A model generated the notes under the pieces. That model was not told where the DNA came from, did not search any database, and saw only the letters and a program-made list of their open reading frames with translations. Shown in pieces: positions 9,081 through 18,435 of a DNA stretch of 20,163 nt. Positions within the stretch are counted from its first letter, which is position 1, and each line of letters starts with the position of its first letter. The stretch comes from Larix sibirica (lineage: Eukaryota; Streptophyta; Pinopsida; Pinales; Pinaceae): positions 33,000 to 53,162 of the forward strand of contig NWUY0300002611.1 in the NCBI GenBank assembly GCA_004151065.3, given 5' to 3'. Made by a program: the position numbers and the translations under genes.

Positions 9081-9898
9081 ACTGGTCAATGAAAATATCT
9101 AAACACTTATATCTATCAAACAGGCTCATGTTGGCAATTCAACCTCCAAGTGACAAATATTAATGGTCAAGACTTTGTGCCTAATGGTGTCTATCAACTT
9201 GCCTTGTCACCTTCTCACTCATGAGCCTGGATTTTCTGATGGGTATCACCCTCTTTCAGGAGTTGATGTTCAACTTTACTTTGATTTGTATCTCACTCGA
9301 ATGTCTTCATGCCCAGGCTTCATGTTAGCTTTTGAGGTTACTCCGAAAATGTTTACTCCATGCTTGGGCTTGCTTCATGTGATGTGAGGTGCATGGTATG
9401 CTGATTACCCTTGGTTGCACCATGAAGGACATACAAATTGGAGATAGCTTACTCATGGATTGTTAGACCTTGTCTCGATGCTTATGTGGCACACTTCCTT
9501 GGAGAGTTGCAGACATAGATGGCATGATGGCGTCCTTCATGATGCACACATGGATAGGTTGGTTGCTTGCTTGGGAGGAAGACTCATCTTACAGGAGTGC
9601 TGGGCAGCTTAGATGTGAGCGTTGAGCCCTAGATCGCATGGGGACATTCGGTTACTTGCACAAGCCTTGTACTTGATTTGAAAATGCTAGAGTTGAATGA
9701 TCATGTAAGTCGGCTAGACTGGAGGTACACAGTGCTTAGGAGGGACCATTGGAATATTGGAGGCCTTTGGAGGAAAAGCTTTCGCCCTTTCTTGAGGATC
9801 ACTCTACCTTGGATCCTTGCTTATTGGATGTGTATGCCTTGGAGTTTAACAAGTGCCACTTAGAGTTGGAGCACTTCATATGTGTACCTATGTACATA
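9081..9898. other. Degraded sequence of possible transposon origin
   Basis: Fragments of open frame occur on plus (9163-9387; 9678-9863). One alternative frame crosses 9780 smoothly, reading PLEEKLSPFLEDHSTLDPCL and LLDVYALEFNKCHLELEHF before stopping near 9895. The composition suggests an old protein-coding element interior, but no family is recognised. The smooth frame across 9780/9781 indicates that this left edge of the large repeat is native sequence. Confidence 0.4.
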
Positions 9899-10389
9899 TG
9901 TTAGGTTCCTTCTAGTGGAATAGGTCCACTTGTTATTGTTGGCCTCCCTCACCTTTCATATAAATAAAGGGAGGAGAGACTACTTTGAGATCATTCATTC
10001 TTATTCACTTGTGTAATCACATACTTGTACTAGAGATGTGAGAGCTAGAGCTAGCTAGTTTCTTTGTACTCCTTTTCATTTGTATTAGCTCTCTTTGTCT
10101 CGAACTCTAGGGTTCTTGATTGAATTCAAAGGAAGACTAGGGTTAGGGTCTTTCCCTAAAAAGACAAGGGAAGCAAGGGTTTGGGAGAAACTCTAATGAA
10201 GCAAAGGGAGCTGATCTTGTATTTCTTGTGAAAGAAGATGACTAGGGTTTTCTGACATTTGGAAACCAAGTACTACTTCGAGTACTTGATATGGAGAAGA
10301 TAGAGGGGGACTATTTTGTACAATTGTGGGGTGCAAGTGTAGGTGCCAAGGAGGACTTGACAATGTGTATGCTAGCTTGTTGAGGATCT
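9899..10389 (+). promoter_or_regulatory. LTR- or promoter-like segment with TATA box (copy A)
   Basis: It starts TGTTAGGTTCC at 9899 and carries a strong TATA-like element TATAAATAA (9959-9967). About 30 bases on follow pyrimidine-rich stretches typical of a transcription start and an R/U5 region. No CA-ended 3' boundary, primer-binding site or second LTR was found, so it could equally be the 5' region of another element. A perfect 8-bp stem hairpin (caagtact/agtacttg, 10267-10288) lies near its right side. Confidence 0.35.
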
Positions 10390-10407
10390 TTGGTGGAGCT
10401 TGTTGTG

Positions 10408-10720
10408 ATGAAAATTGAACTTGCAAAAGCATATGATAAAGTGAACCGGGTTATATATTATGCTGTTAATGAATCTGCAGACTGTCTGTTGTATAACGGG
10501 ATGCATGTCATCAACATCCTTTGTTGTACCGAAATGGATCACCTTGGAGGTTTTTTCAATGCCTCAAGGGGTCCTGGTCAAGGATGCCCCTTATCACCTT
10601 TCGTCTTCTATTGGTTGTTGAAGGACCAAGTGCGTTAATAAAGGATGCAAGGAGGGGGGTAATGTAAGGGATAAAAAATTCAGGGTCGCTATTTATCACA
10701 CACTTCTCTTTGTAGATGAT
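10408..10720 (+). pseudogene. LINE reverse transcriptase palm motifs A-C (copy A)
   Basis: Motif A at 10411-10437 has Glu (gaa, 10417-10419) where the family has the first catalytic Asp. Motif B, GQGCPLSP, is intact at 10576-10599. The frame stops at 10636-10638. Motif C, FVDD, is intact at 10709-10720 but in another frame, so at least one frameshift separates B from C. Confidence 0.9.
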
Positions 10721-10927
10721 ATTATGATCTTTGTGAAGCATAAAGGAGATTATGGACATATATTGCCAAGTAACAGGTATGGAGGTAAATAATAAATATG
10801 GAGAAATCCTCAATGTTGTTCAATGAGTTGGAGGAAGAAGTGAAGACTCAAATTAAAAACATGCTTCCTATGAATCACTCAGATCTACGACAAAGAATAA
10901 AGGACCTAGTTTTCAAAGTAATACCTA

Positions 10928-11607
10928 ATGACTAAAAGTATGTTGATTGGATTTGGTTGTTTGACAAAATTGAAGCTAGAACCTCAGTATGTACTATGGA
11001 GCAACAGGTGGCTATCACGAGGTGGTAGACTAGTATTGGTCAAGGTTGTTTTAGAAAGTATTCCTATTTATTGGATGTCTAGACTCTATTGCACACATTC
11101 CCAAAGGTAATATTAATAAAATTAGAAAAATGTGTATCTGCTTTTTGTGGACAAGGAAAAGGTAAAAGGAAGAAATCCCTTTGGTAAAATGGACAAAAGT
11201 GGCAACTCCAAAGGAAGCAGGTGGATGGGGTTTCAAGAATATTTATGTATTCAGTATGGCACTAACTGCAAAAAACATATGGAGGTTAATTTATAATGCA
11301 GGACACTGGGGAAAAGTGGTGAATGTAAAATACCTGAAAGGAATATCAATGAAAAAATGGTTTAACTGGAGAGGAAAAGTATTCAAGGAACTTGAATTGT
11401 CTGGCAAGCATTGGTTGGGACCTTCCCTACAATTGGAAAATGGGCAGCTTGAAAAGTTGGAAGGGGAAATTAAGTGGGGAAGATCCTTGGATTGATTATA
11501 AAGGAAACATTAGGCTTTCTAAAGGCCTTGTCAACGACCTACATTCTATGGGGTGCTTCTCTTTGGAGAATATAGCAAGTCCTATTGGAAGAAATGGTTG
11601 GTCTTAG
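10928..11607 (+). pseudogene. LINE RT thumb and connection region (copy A)
   Basis: The frame 10928-11110 contains WLSRGGRLVLVKVVLESIPI, the common plant LINE segment after the palm. The frame 11181-11495 contains VKWTKVATPKEAGGWGFKN and then ALTAKNIWRLI. An overlapping frame, 11392-11607, continues with GEDPWIDYKGNIRLSK. Each break marks a frameshift or stop. Confidence 0.9.
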
Positions 11608-11796
11608 GGTTGGAAATCAGCAAAAGTCTTGGAGTTACAAGGTGAAAAGGCAAAGGAATGGTCTCAATATGTGAATGTATTGAATCACAGTGCTATAAAT
11701 CTGAGTAAGAAGACATAATCAAATGGTCAAAAGATTGGGGCAAAACGGAGTATACAGCTAAAATTGTTTAGTCAACAAAATATTACTCTGGTTGTC

Positions 11797-11935
11797 TTTG
11801 GCTAATAACATTTTAATGTGGGACAATGGCCAAAAGAGGAGTTGGCAAGGGTCAAGGCAATGTATATTGTGCAAATGCAATGAGGAAACTATTGATCATC
11901 TCTTTGTCACATGCTCCTTTTCTAGATCTGTTTGA
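11797..11935 (+). pseudogene. LINE zf-RVT zinc-binding domain (copy A)
   Basis: It reads MWDNGQKRSWQGSRQCILCK and then NEETIDHLFVTC. The Cys-x2-Cys pair (11861-11872) and the His-x4-Cys pair (11897-11914) are all intact, which is notable given the decay of the flanking domains. Confidence 0.88.
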
Positions 11936-12231
11936 AGTGAAGTATTACTGGTATCAAGAGGGAAAAACAAATGGGATCAAATGTCTTTAGTAGAATGCCT
12001 ATTCTCTTGGATAACAAATAAATATGAAAAAGCCTTTAAGGCTTTGCCATGTTTGTTATATGGGGTATTTGGATTTCAGGGAACTGTATGATTTTTCAAG
12101 GTATAGATATGACACTTGCACAAGTAGCTCACAAAATTAGTGTCTCTTTTGAGGGGAGCTGGAAACTACCAAAAGAAAATTCTCAAAGAATCCTAAAAGA
12201 ACTAAACATTGATTATGAGAAGATCTAAGGC

Positions 12232-12656
12232 TTCTTCGACGTGGCTTGTCAAGGAACCGCAGCTATGTGTCGGGTAGGGGCAATCATTTCCTTGATCTGC
12301 ACATTATTTTTCATTGAAATATGTCGTTGGGCCAGGAACAAATAATCGAGCTGAGTTTTATGCATTTGTGACTTCTTCTAAAAACAGCGGTGGACAAAGG
12401 CATAACACAATTGCAGGTATTTGGAGATTCCAAGATGTTGATGGATTGGGCGAATAATAACTAAAAAATTGAAAATATGTCATTAGCTCCAATCATGGAT
12501 CAAATTCTAGAGGTAAAAAGAAATTTCGATCATTTACCATTTACTCATATTTATAGAGAGTTCAACACAGAGGCAGATCAGCATTCTAAAGAAGCTACAT
12601 TATTGCAGGAGGGCTTCCTATCTGAGCAAGAGTTCAAAGGAGGGACTCAAATTTAA
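12232..12656 (+). pseudogene. LINE RNase H domain (copy A)
   Basis: Four pieces match plant LINE RNase H: FDVACQG (Asp 12238-12240), GTNNRAEF (Glu 12353-12355), QVFGDSKMLMDW (Asp 12426-12428) and IYREFNTEADQHS (Asp 12576-12578). All four D-E-D-D metal-binding residues survive, but they are spread over three reading frames. The frame of the last two ends at TAA 12654-12656. Confidence 0.88.
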
Positions 12657-13082
12657 CATCTAAAAGATCACTTTATTGATTGGAGCTGAAAGGAGTCTTA
12701 AATTTGTCCTTTCTTTGCAATTTTGTCTTGTTTACTGACTAAACATTAGGGCTTATAAGAATTTTTGTGAAGGCCTCCCTGGAGGAGCCTAAGAAAGACT
12801 CTAATATATAGGAATAGGACATAGACTGTTTCAAGACAGTGCAGAGACAATGTTTTTTTCTTTTTGAACCTTTCAAGGCAGTCAAAGGTGTATTCTGATT
12901 TCACTCTAAAAATATCAAATATAAAGTTTTTTTTGTTGGAGAAAAAAAGAGGAAAGCTCACAGGAAATAGATCCAGGAAACCTCAAGGATGAGGTAAAGT
13001 TCTGAATTTGCATTGAGCAATGATTCTCAAAATTTCCACAGTATTAGAGCATTTCAGATATTTTTACAATTCGACCCAATAT
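12657..13082. other. LINE 3' region and leader of the minus-strand copia fragment (copy A)
   Basis: The first part is likely LINE 3' UTR. Further right it becomes the sequence downstream of the minus-strand primer-binding site at 13095-13083. The boundary is not obvious. A T run (12927-12934) and the A-rich segment after it mark a possible junction. Confidence 0.4.
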
Positions 13083-13095
13083 GGCTCTATTACCA
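13083..13095 (-). promoter_or_regulatory. Primer-binding site, initiator tRNA-Met type (copy A)
   Basis: The minus strand reads tggtaatagagcc, two mismatches from the tggtatcagagcc complement of the tRNA-iMet 3' end used by most plant copia elements. It lies immediately inside the LTR. Confidence 0.65.
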
Positions 13096-13311
13096 TACTA
13101 AATTTCACGGAATACACACAAAAAGGAGAGGGATTATAAGAATAACAGAGGATTATTATTTGGGAAGCTCAATCATCTTCATAGGGGTATATATGCTTTT
13201 AAAGGTTGAAATGCCCTGTCATTTCAACTTCCTAGCTTGACACCTCATATGCATACTTGTCAAGCCACTACTACATTACATTTTTTTATGTACAAGAAAT
13301 CATATCCTACA
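13096..13311 (-). mobile_element. Ty1/copia-type 5' LTR, minus strand (copy A)
   Basis: Read on minus it begins TGTAGGATATGATTTCTTG at 13311 and runs 216 bp. It shares the body of the LTR at 8226-8020. A TATA-like gcatatatacccc lies in mid-LTR. It ends directly before a primer-binding site, although the usual terminal CA is now TA. Two adjacent palindromes, 13205-13228 (gttgaaatg/catttcaac) and 13235-13265 (gcttgaca/tgtcaagc), lie inside it. Confidence 0.72.
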
Positions 13312-13688
13312 TTTGACAATTATATCCTGAATTTCTGCAACGTAGATTCATCAACATCCAAAGAACGGGATGAATAGTGCCTTGGATATAACATTATACA
13401 ATCGAGCAATCCATAGCTCCACCAACAAACCACCAAACAAAACATGTTTGGGTTTCCAACCTCGGGCACAGTTAGATCTTGCAGCACATTGTTTTTTGCC
13501 AGAGAACTGACAAGAAGAAACTACCATCAAGCTGAAAAATTTCATAAACCATATTAAAGTGCATGGACAGATGGAAGAAATATCGCAGAAAACTCAAAAG
13601 AAGTACAAGGAGTGATGTTACAAAAACAGAGTCTGAAGGAGTACAGCGCTCCAATATAACTCAATGTAATAAAAATGTGATCAAGTTA
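13312..13688. other. Unassigned sequence between two opposed LTRs (copy A)
   Basis: Two overlapping minus-strand frames (13545-13351; 13654-13472) are open for about 60 codons each, without recognisable domains. I do not call a gene. Confidence 0.4.
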
Positions 13689-13909
13689 CGTTAAATAAGT
13701 TAGTTTAATATTAAGAAATATTATCATAATCATTAAGTTTAATCGGTGTCATTAAGAAAACGCAGTTAGGTAATATAGGTAGTGCAACTACCTACGAACC
13801 AAATAAAAGAGAAATGGTGTCAATGTCTTAGATGCTTCACTGTAATAAATGCACATATATTTTATGAGTTTGTGCCTCTCTTCTTTCTTGTGTACTTAAT
13901 AGTTCAACA
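13689..13909 (+). mobile_element. Second copia-type LTR, plus strand (copy A)
   Basis: It ends ...agttcaaCA right before tggcatcagag, the typical LTR/primer-binding-site junction. A TATA-like cacatatattttatg lies near 13852. The left edge is inferred at cgttaaataagttag (probably TG changed to CG), giving about 221 bp. Its sequence is unrelated to the minus-strand LTR at 13096-13311. Confidence 0.55.
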
Positions 13910-13920
13910 TGGCATCAGAG
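13910..13920 (+). promoter_or_regulatory. Primer-binding site, initiator tRNA-Met type (copy A)
   Basis: tggcatcagag, one mismatch from tggtatcagag, directly after the LTR-terminal CA. No gag or pol follows on the right. Confidence 0.65.
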
Positions 13921-14795
13921 TGATATGGATACCTATGAAACTATAAAAAACGGAGTCTGTTAAAATTCTTCAGCGCATGGTAACAGTCCTAGTTTGATTT
14001 CTATCCTACCTAACTTAGGAAAACAGAAAACTGAAATCTCTATCAAAACTGCAATCTGCTTTTTACTAGGAACTGAAACACATCACACAGAAGAAAGTAG
14101 CAGCAAGTACACAGATCTGAAACTCAAATCATGTCACTGTTTATTACTCTTGAAAACAGGAAATACACAGAAAACTTCAAAGTTCAAACTCTACCCTTCG
14201 CCCAATGCTTCCTCCTCTGAAACACTGAATGAATAAAACCTATACCCTGCCTTCTCCTTAAAAGACTAGGAGATACAATGAATGTGGACACATGCACAAC
14301 AGCGCCTTCACTGAAATAAACATAAACCCTAGATCTATTCCTGGCATTGCAGTAATTAGCACCCTCAATCTACATGAAAGAACAATTCCTAGGAAGGTGC
14401 ACCCACTAGAGGAGAGTGCAAGTATGCATGCGTGCATTTCTCTCTTCTAGGGACCTGCACCCCATCTATTATTGGAAATGTTCCACATACAAATCACCCT
14501 AACTAACTATGCATGTACCTACTAACTAAAGCAAACTCAGAAATAGAACTAAACTGTGAAAGATAAAAATAATCTAAACTAGAACTAAATCGAGGATGAG
14601 GATGAGCATGCATGCATGGAACTGTTAAAGGGGGGTGTGCTACTGCTACTGCTGTCAACAAGGTTGTTGTATGAAATCTTTACTAGAGACCTTGACTGCT
14701 CAGTCAGGACACGGCAGTCCACCTCTATCTCCACCCAACACCAACAACAGGGACAGTCTCGGCCCCATCACGACAGATGGAGGACTTCTTCCAGG
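13921..14795. other. Unassigned sequence; possibly 3' flank of the minus-strand frame (copy A)
   Basis: No domain is recognisable on either strand. A hairpin lies at 14406-14450: ctagaggagag pairs with ctctcttctag with one mismatch, and the loop carries a tgca/tgca pair. A minus-strand AATAAA (14144-14139) could serve as a polyadenylation signal if the minus-strand frame is real. Overlapping plus frames at 14616-15029 and 14635-14889 look like low-complexity shadows. Confidence 0.4.
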
Positions 14796-14904
14796 TTACA
14801 TCACCAAGTACCCTCCTCCAGGCAGCGGCACACTACTCATTGTATTTATCCTTCTTCTAGCTCTTCCTCGAGACAGAGTACTCTTTTGAGCTTCCTTCAG
14901 TCGG
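14796..14904 (-). CDS. Possible C-terminal exon, cut at the n joint (copy A)
   Basis: Same frame as 19970-20161, ending at TAA (14798-14796) and broken at the copy joint. The part present encodes the basic stretch around SRGRARRRINTM and the end PLPGGGYLVM. It provides no information independent of copy B. Confidence 0.25.
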
Positions 14905-14905
14905 N
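14905..14905. other. Single ambiguous base at the joint of the two repeat copies
   Basis: The only n in the window sits exactly between tcagtcgg (end of copy A) and ttcgccc (start of copy B). The equivalent base is t at the left edge (9780) and c at the right edge (20079). Some assemblers use a single n to mark contigs predicted to overlap but not merged. Confidence 0.9.
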
Positions 14906-15023
14906 TTCGCCCTTTCTTGAGGATCACTCTACCTTGGATCCTTGCTTATTGGATGTGTATGCCTTGGAGTTTAACAAGTGCCACTTAGAGTTGGAGCACT
15001 TCATATGTGTACCTATGTACATA

Positions 15024-15514
15024 TGTTAGGTTCCTTCTAGTGGAATAGGTCCACTTGTTATTGTTGGCCTCCCTCACCTTTCATATAAATAAAGGGAGGA
15101 GAGACTACTTTGAGATCATTCATTCTTATTCACTTGTGTAATCACATACTTGTACTAGAGATGTGAGAGCTAGAGCTAGCTAGTTTCTTTGTACTCCTTT
15201 TCATTTGTATTAGCTCTCTTTGTCTCGAACTCTAGGGTTCTTGATTGAATTCAAAGGAAGACTAGGGTTAGGGTCTTTCCCTAAAAAAACAAGGGAAGCA
15301 AGGGTTTGGGAGAAACTCTAATGAAGCAAAGGGAGCTGATCTTGTATTTCTTGTGAAAGAAGATGACTAGGGTTTTCTGACATTTGGAAACCAAGTACTA
15401 CTTCGAGTACTTGATATGGAGAAGATAGAGGGGGACTATTTTGTACAATTGTGGGGTGCAAGTGTAGGTGCCAAGGAGGACTTGACAATGTGTATGCTAG
15501 CTTGTTGAGGATCT
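15024..15514 (+). promoter_or_regulatory. LTR- or promoter-like segment with TATA box (copy B)
   Basis: Counterpart of 9899-10389. The TATAAATAA box is at 15084-15092 and the palindrome at 15392-15413. One substitution (15288). Confidence 0.35.
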
Positions 15515-17781
15515 TTGGTGGAGCTTGTTGTGATGAAAATTGAACTTGCAAAAGCATATGATAAAGTGAACCGGGTTATATATTATGCTGTTAATGAATC
15601 TGCAGACTGTCTGTTGTATAACGGGATGCATGTCATCAACATCCTTTGTTGTACCGAAATGGATCACCTTGGAGGTTTTTTCAATGCCTCAAGGGGTCCT
15701 GGTCAAGGATGCCCCTTATCACCTTTCGTCTTCTATTGGTTGTTGAAGGACCAAGTGCGTTAATAAAGGATGCAAGGAGGGGGGTAATGTAAGGGATAAA
15801 AAATTCAGGGTCGCTATTTATCACACACTTCTCTTTGTAGATGATATTATGATCTTTGTGAAGCATAAAGGAGATTATGGACATATATTGCCAAGTAACA
15901 GGTATGGAGGTAAATAATAAATATGGAGAAATCCTCAATGTTGTTCAATGAGTTGGAGGAAGAAGTGAAGACTCAAATTAAAAACATGCTTCCTATGAAT
16001 CACTCAGATCTACGACAAAGAATAAAGGACCTAGTTTTCAAAGTAATACCTAATGACTAAAAGTATGTTGATTGGATTTGGTTGTTTGACAAAATTGAAG
16101 CTAGAACCTCAGTATGTACTATGGAGCAACAGGTGGCTATCACGAGGTGGTAGACTAGTATTGGTCAAGGTTGTTTTAGAAATTATTCCTATGTATTGGA
16201 TGTCTAGACTCTATTGCACACATTCCCAAAGGTAATATTAATAAAATTAGAAAAATGTGTATCTGCTTTTTGTGGACAAGGAAAAGGTAAAAGGAAGAAA
16301 TCCCTTTGGTAAAATGGACAAAAGTGGCAACTCCAAAGGAAGCAGGTGGATGGGGTTTCAAGAATATTTATGTATTCAGTATGGCACTAACTGCAAAAAA
16401 CATATGGAGGTTAATTTATAATGCAGGACACTGGGGAAAAGTGGTGAATGTAAAATACCTGAAAGGAATATCAATGAAAAAATGGTTTAACTGGAGAGGA
16501 AAAGTATTCAAGGAACTTGAATTGTCTGGCAAGCATTGGTTGGGACCTTCCCTACAATTGGAAAATGGGCAGCTTGAAAAGTTGGAAGGGGAAATTAAGT
16601 GGGGAAGATCCTTGGATTGATTATAAAGGAAACATTAGGCTTTCTAAAGGCCTTGTCAACGACCTACATTCTATGGGGTGCTTCTCTTTGGAGAATATAG
16701 CAAGTCCTATTGGAAGAAATGGTTGGTCTTAGGGTTGGAAATCAGCAAAAGTCTTGGAGTTACAAGGTGAAAAGGCAAAGGAATGGTCTCAATATGTGAA
16801 TGTATTGAATCACAGTGCTATAAATCTGAGTAAGAAGACATAATCAAATGGTCAAAAGATTGGGGCAAAACGGAGTATACAGCTAAAATTGTTTAGTCAA
16901 CAAAATATTACTCTGGTTGTCTTTGGCTAATAACATTTTAATGTGGGACAATGGCCAAAAGAGGAGTTGGCAAGGGTCAAGGCAATGTATATTGTGCAAA
17001 TGCAATGAGGAAACTATTGATCATCTCTTTGTCACATGCTCCTTTTCTAGATCTGTTTGAAGTGAAGTATTACTGGTATCAAGAGGGAAAAACAAATGGG
17101 ATCAAATGTCTTTAGTAGAATGCCTATTCTCTTGGATAACAAATAAATATGAAAAAGCCTTTAAGGCTTTGCCATGTTTGTTATATGGGGTATTTGGATT
17201 TCAGGGAACTGTATGATTTTTCAAGGTATAGATATGACACTTGCACAAGTAGCTCACAAAATTAGTGTCTCTTTTGAGGGGAGCTGGAAACTACCAAAAG
17301 AAAATTCTCAAAGAATCCTAAAAGAACTAAACATTGATTATGAGAAGATCTAAGGCTTCTTCGACGTGGCTTGTCAAGGAACCGCAGCTATGTGTCGGGT
17401 AGGGGCAATCATTTCCTTGATCTGCACATTATTTTTCATTGAAATATGTCGTTGGGCCAGGAACAAATAATCGAGCTGAGTTTTATGCATTTGTGACTTC
17501 TTCTAAAAACAGCGGTGGACAAAGGCATAACACAATTGCAGGTATTTGGAGATTCCAAGATGTTGATGGATTGGGCGAATAATAACTAAAAAATTGAAAA
17601 TATGTCATTAGCTCCAATCATGGATCAAATTCTAGAGGTAAAAAGAAATTTCGATCATTTACCATTTACTCATATTTATAGAGAGTTCAACACAGAGGCA
17701 GATCAGCATTCTAAAGAAGCTACATTATTGCAGGAGGGCTTCCTATCTGAGCAAGAGTTCAAAGGAGGGACTCAAATTTAA
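15515..17781 (+). pseudogene. 5'-truncated plant LINE with RT, zinc finger and RNase H remnants (copy B)
   Basis: Identical in layout and in every disabling mutation to the LINE in copy A. Motif A carries the same Glu (15542-15544), FVDD is at 15834-15845, the zinc finger at 16986-17039, and the RNase H residues at 17363-17365, 17478-17480, 17551-17553 and 17701-17703. Only two substitutions were found, both in the thumb segment (16183 and 16193), changing Ser to Ile and Ile to Met. Shared decay proves that the duplication, or artefact, came after the element had died. Confidence 0.93.
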
Positions 17782-18206
17782 CATCTAAAAGATCACTTTA
17801 TTGATTGGAGCTGAAAGGAGTCTTAAATTTGTCCTTTCTTTGCAATTTTGTCTTGTTTACTGACTAAACATTAGGGCTTATAAGAATTTTTGTGAAGGCC
17901 TCCCTGGAGGAGCCTAAGAAAGACTCTAATATATAGGAATAGGACATAGACTGTTTCAAGACAGTGCAGAGACAATGTTTTTTTCTTTTTGAACCTTTCA
18001 AGGCAGTCAAAGGTGTATTCTGATTTCACTCTAAAAATATCAAATATAAAGTTTTTTTGTTGGAGAAAAAAAGAGGAAAGCTCACAGGAAATAGATCCAG
18101 GAAACCTCAAGGATGAGGTAAAGTTCTGAATTTGCATTGAGCAATGATTCTCAAAATTTCCACAGTATTAGAGCATTTCAGATATTTTTACAATTCGACC
18201 CAATAT
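17782..18206. other. LINE 3' region and copia leader (copy B)
   Basis: Counterpart of 12657-13082. The T run is one base shorter (18052-18058). Confidence 0.4.
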
Positions 18207-18219
18207 GGCTCTATTACCA
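18207..18219 (-). promoter_or_regulatory. Primer-binding site, initiator tRNA-Met type (copy B)
   Basis: Identical to 13083-13095. Confidence 0.65.
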
Positions 18220-18435
18220 TACTAAATTTCACGGAATACACACAAAAAGGAGAGGGATTATAAGAATAACAGAGGATTATTATTTGGGAAGCTCAATCAT
18301 CTTCATAGGGGTATATATGCTTTTAAAGGTTGAAATGCCCTGTCATTTCAACTTCCTAGCTTGACACCTCATATGCATACTTGTCAAGCCACTACTACAT
18401 TACATTTTTTTATGTACAAGAAATCATATCCTACA
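18220..18435 (-). mobile_element. Ty1/copia-type 5' LTR, minus strand (copy B)
   Basis: Counterpart of 13096-13311, including both palindromes (18329-18352 and 18359-18389). No substitution was seen within it. Confidence 0.72.

Larger units (their letters stand above)
10390..12656 (+). pseudogene. 5'-truncated plant LINE with RT, zinc finger and RNase H remnants (copy A)
   Basis: A non-LTR retrotransposon ORF2 remnant that would have encoded target-primed reverse transcription. Domains appear in the normal order but in shifting frames: RT palm (10408-10720), thumb/connection (10928-11607), zf-RVT zinc finger (11861-11914) and an RNase H domain (12235-12656, stop 12654-12656). Motif A reads KIELAKAYDKVNR, motif B GPGQGCPLSPF and motif C FVDD. 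Thumb-region landmarks are WLSRGGRLVLVKVVLE and TPKEAGGWGFKNI. No endonuclease domain is seen, and similarity starts just before motif A, so the copy is 5'-truncated, as is usual for LINEs. Many stops and frameshifts make it inactive. The 3' untranslated part probably extends to about 12.9 kb. Confidence 0.93.
9781..14904. repeat. 5.1-kb direct repeat, copy A
   Basis: The whole stretch recurs at 14906-20078. I found about ten substitutions (for example 10163, 11058, 11068, 13341, 13380, 13385, 13951, 14044, 14138, 14303). I also found a one-base difference in a T run (12927-12934), an extra 6 bp (ggatga) near 14596, and a 56-bp segment missing after 14616. Identity is about 99.8 percent over aligned bases. 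Confidence 0.97.

Noticed and set aside
10138-10150. Telomere-like ctagggttaggg
   Set aside because: Only about two imperfect units, no array.
10193-10432. 79-codon minus-strand frame (also 15318-15557)
   Set aside because: It lies opposite the LINE start and LTR-like block, recurs only because of the 5.1-kb repeat, and looks like a shadow frame.
13205-13275. Possible Helitron 3' end (hairpin near a CT-rich tail)
   Set aside because: No CTRR terminus follows the hairpin, and the segment lies inside a copia LTR.
13975-14015. tRNA/SINE box B-like stretch (agtttgatttctatcc)
   Set aside because: No convincing box A, tail or target duplication.
14616-15029. 137-codon plus-strand frame across the n joint
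   Set aside because: It exists only by reading through the chimeric joint. Its Ser/His/Arg-rich sequence is the complement of the candidate minus-strand exon and its flank.
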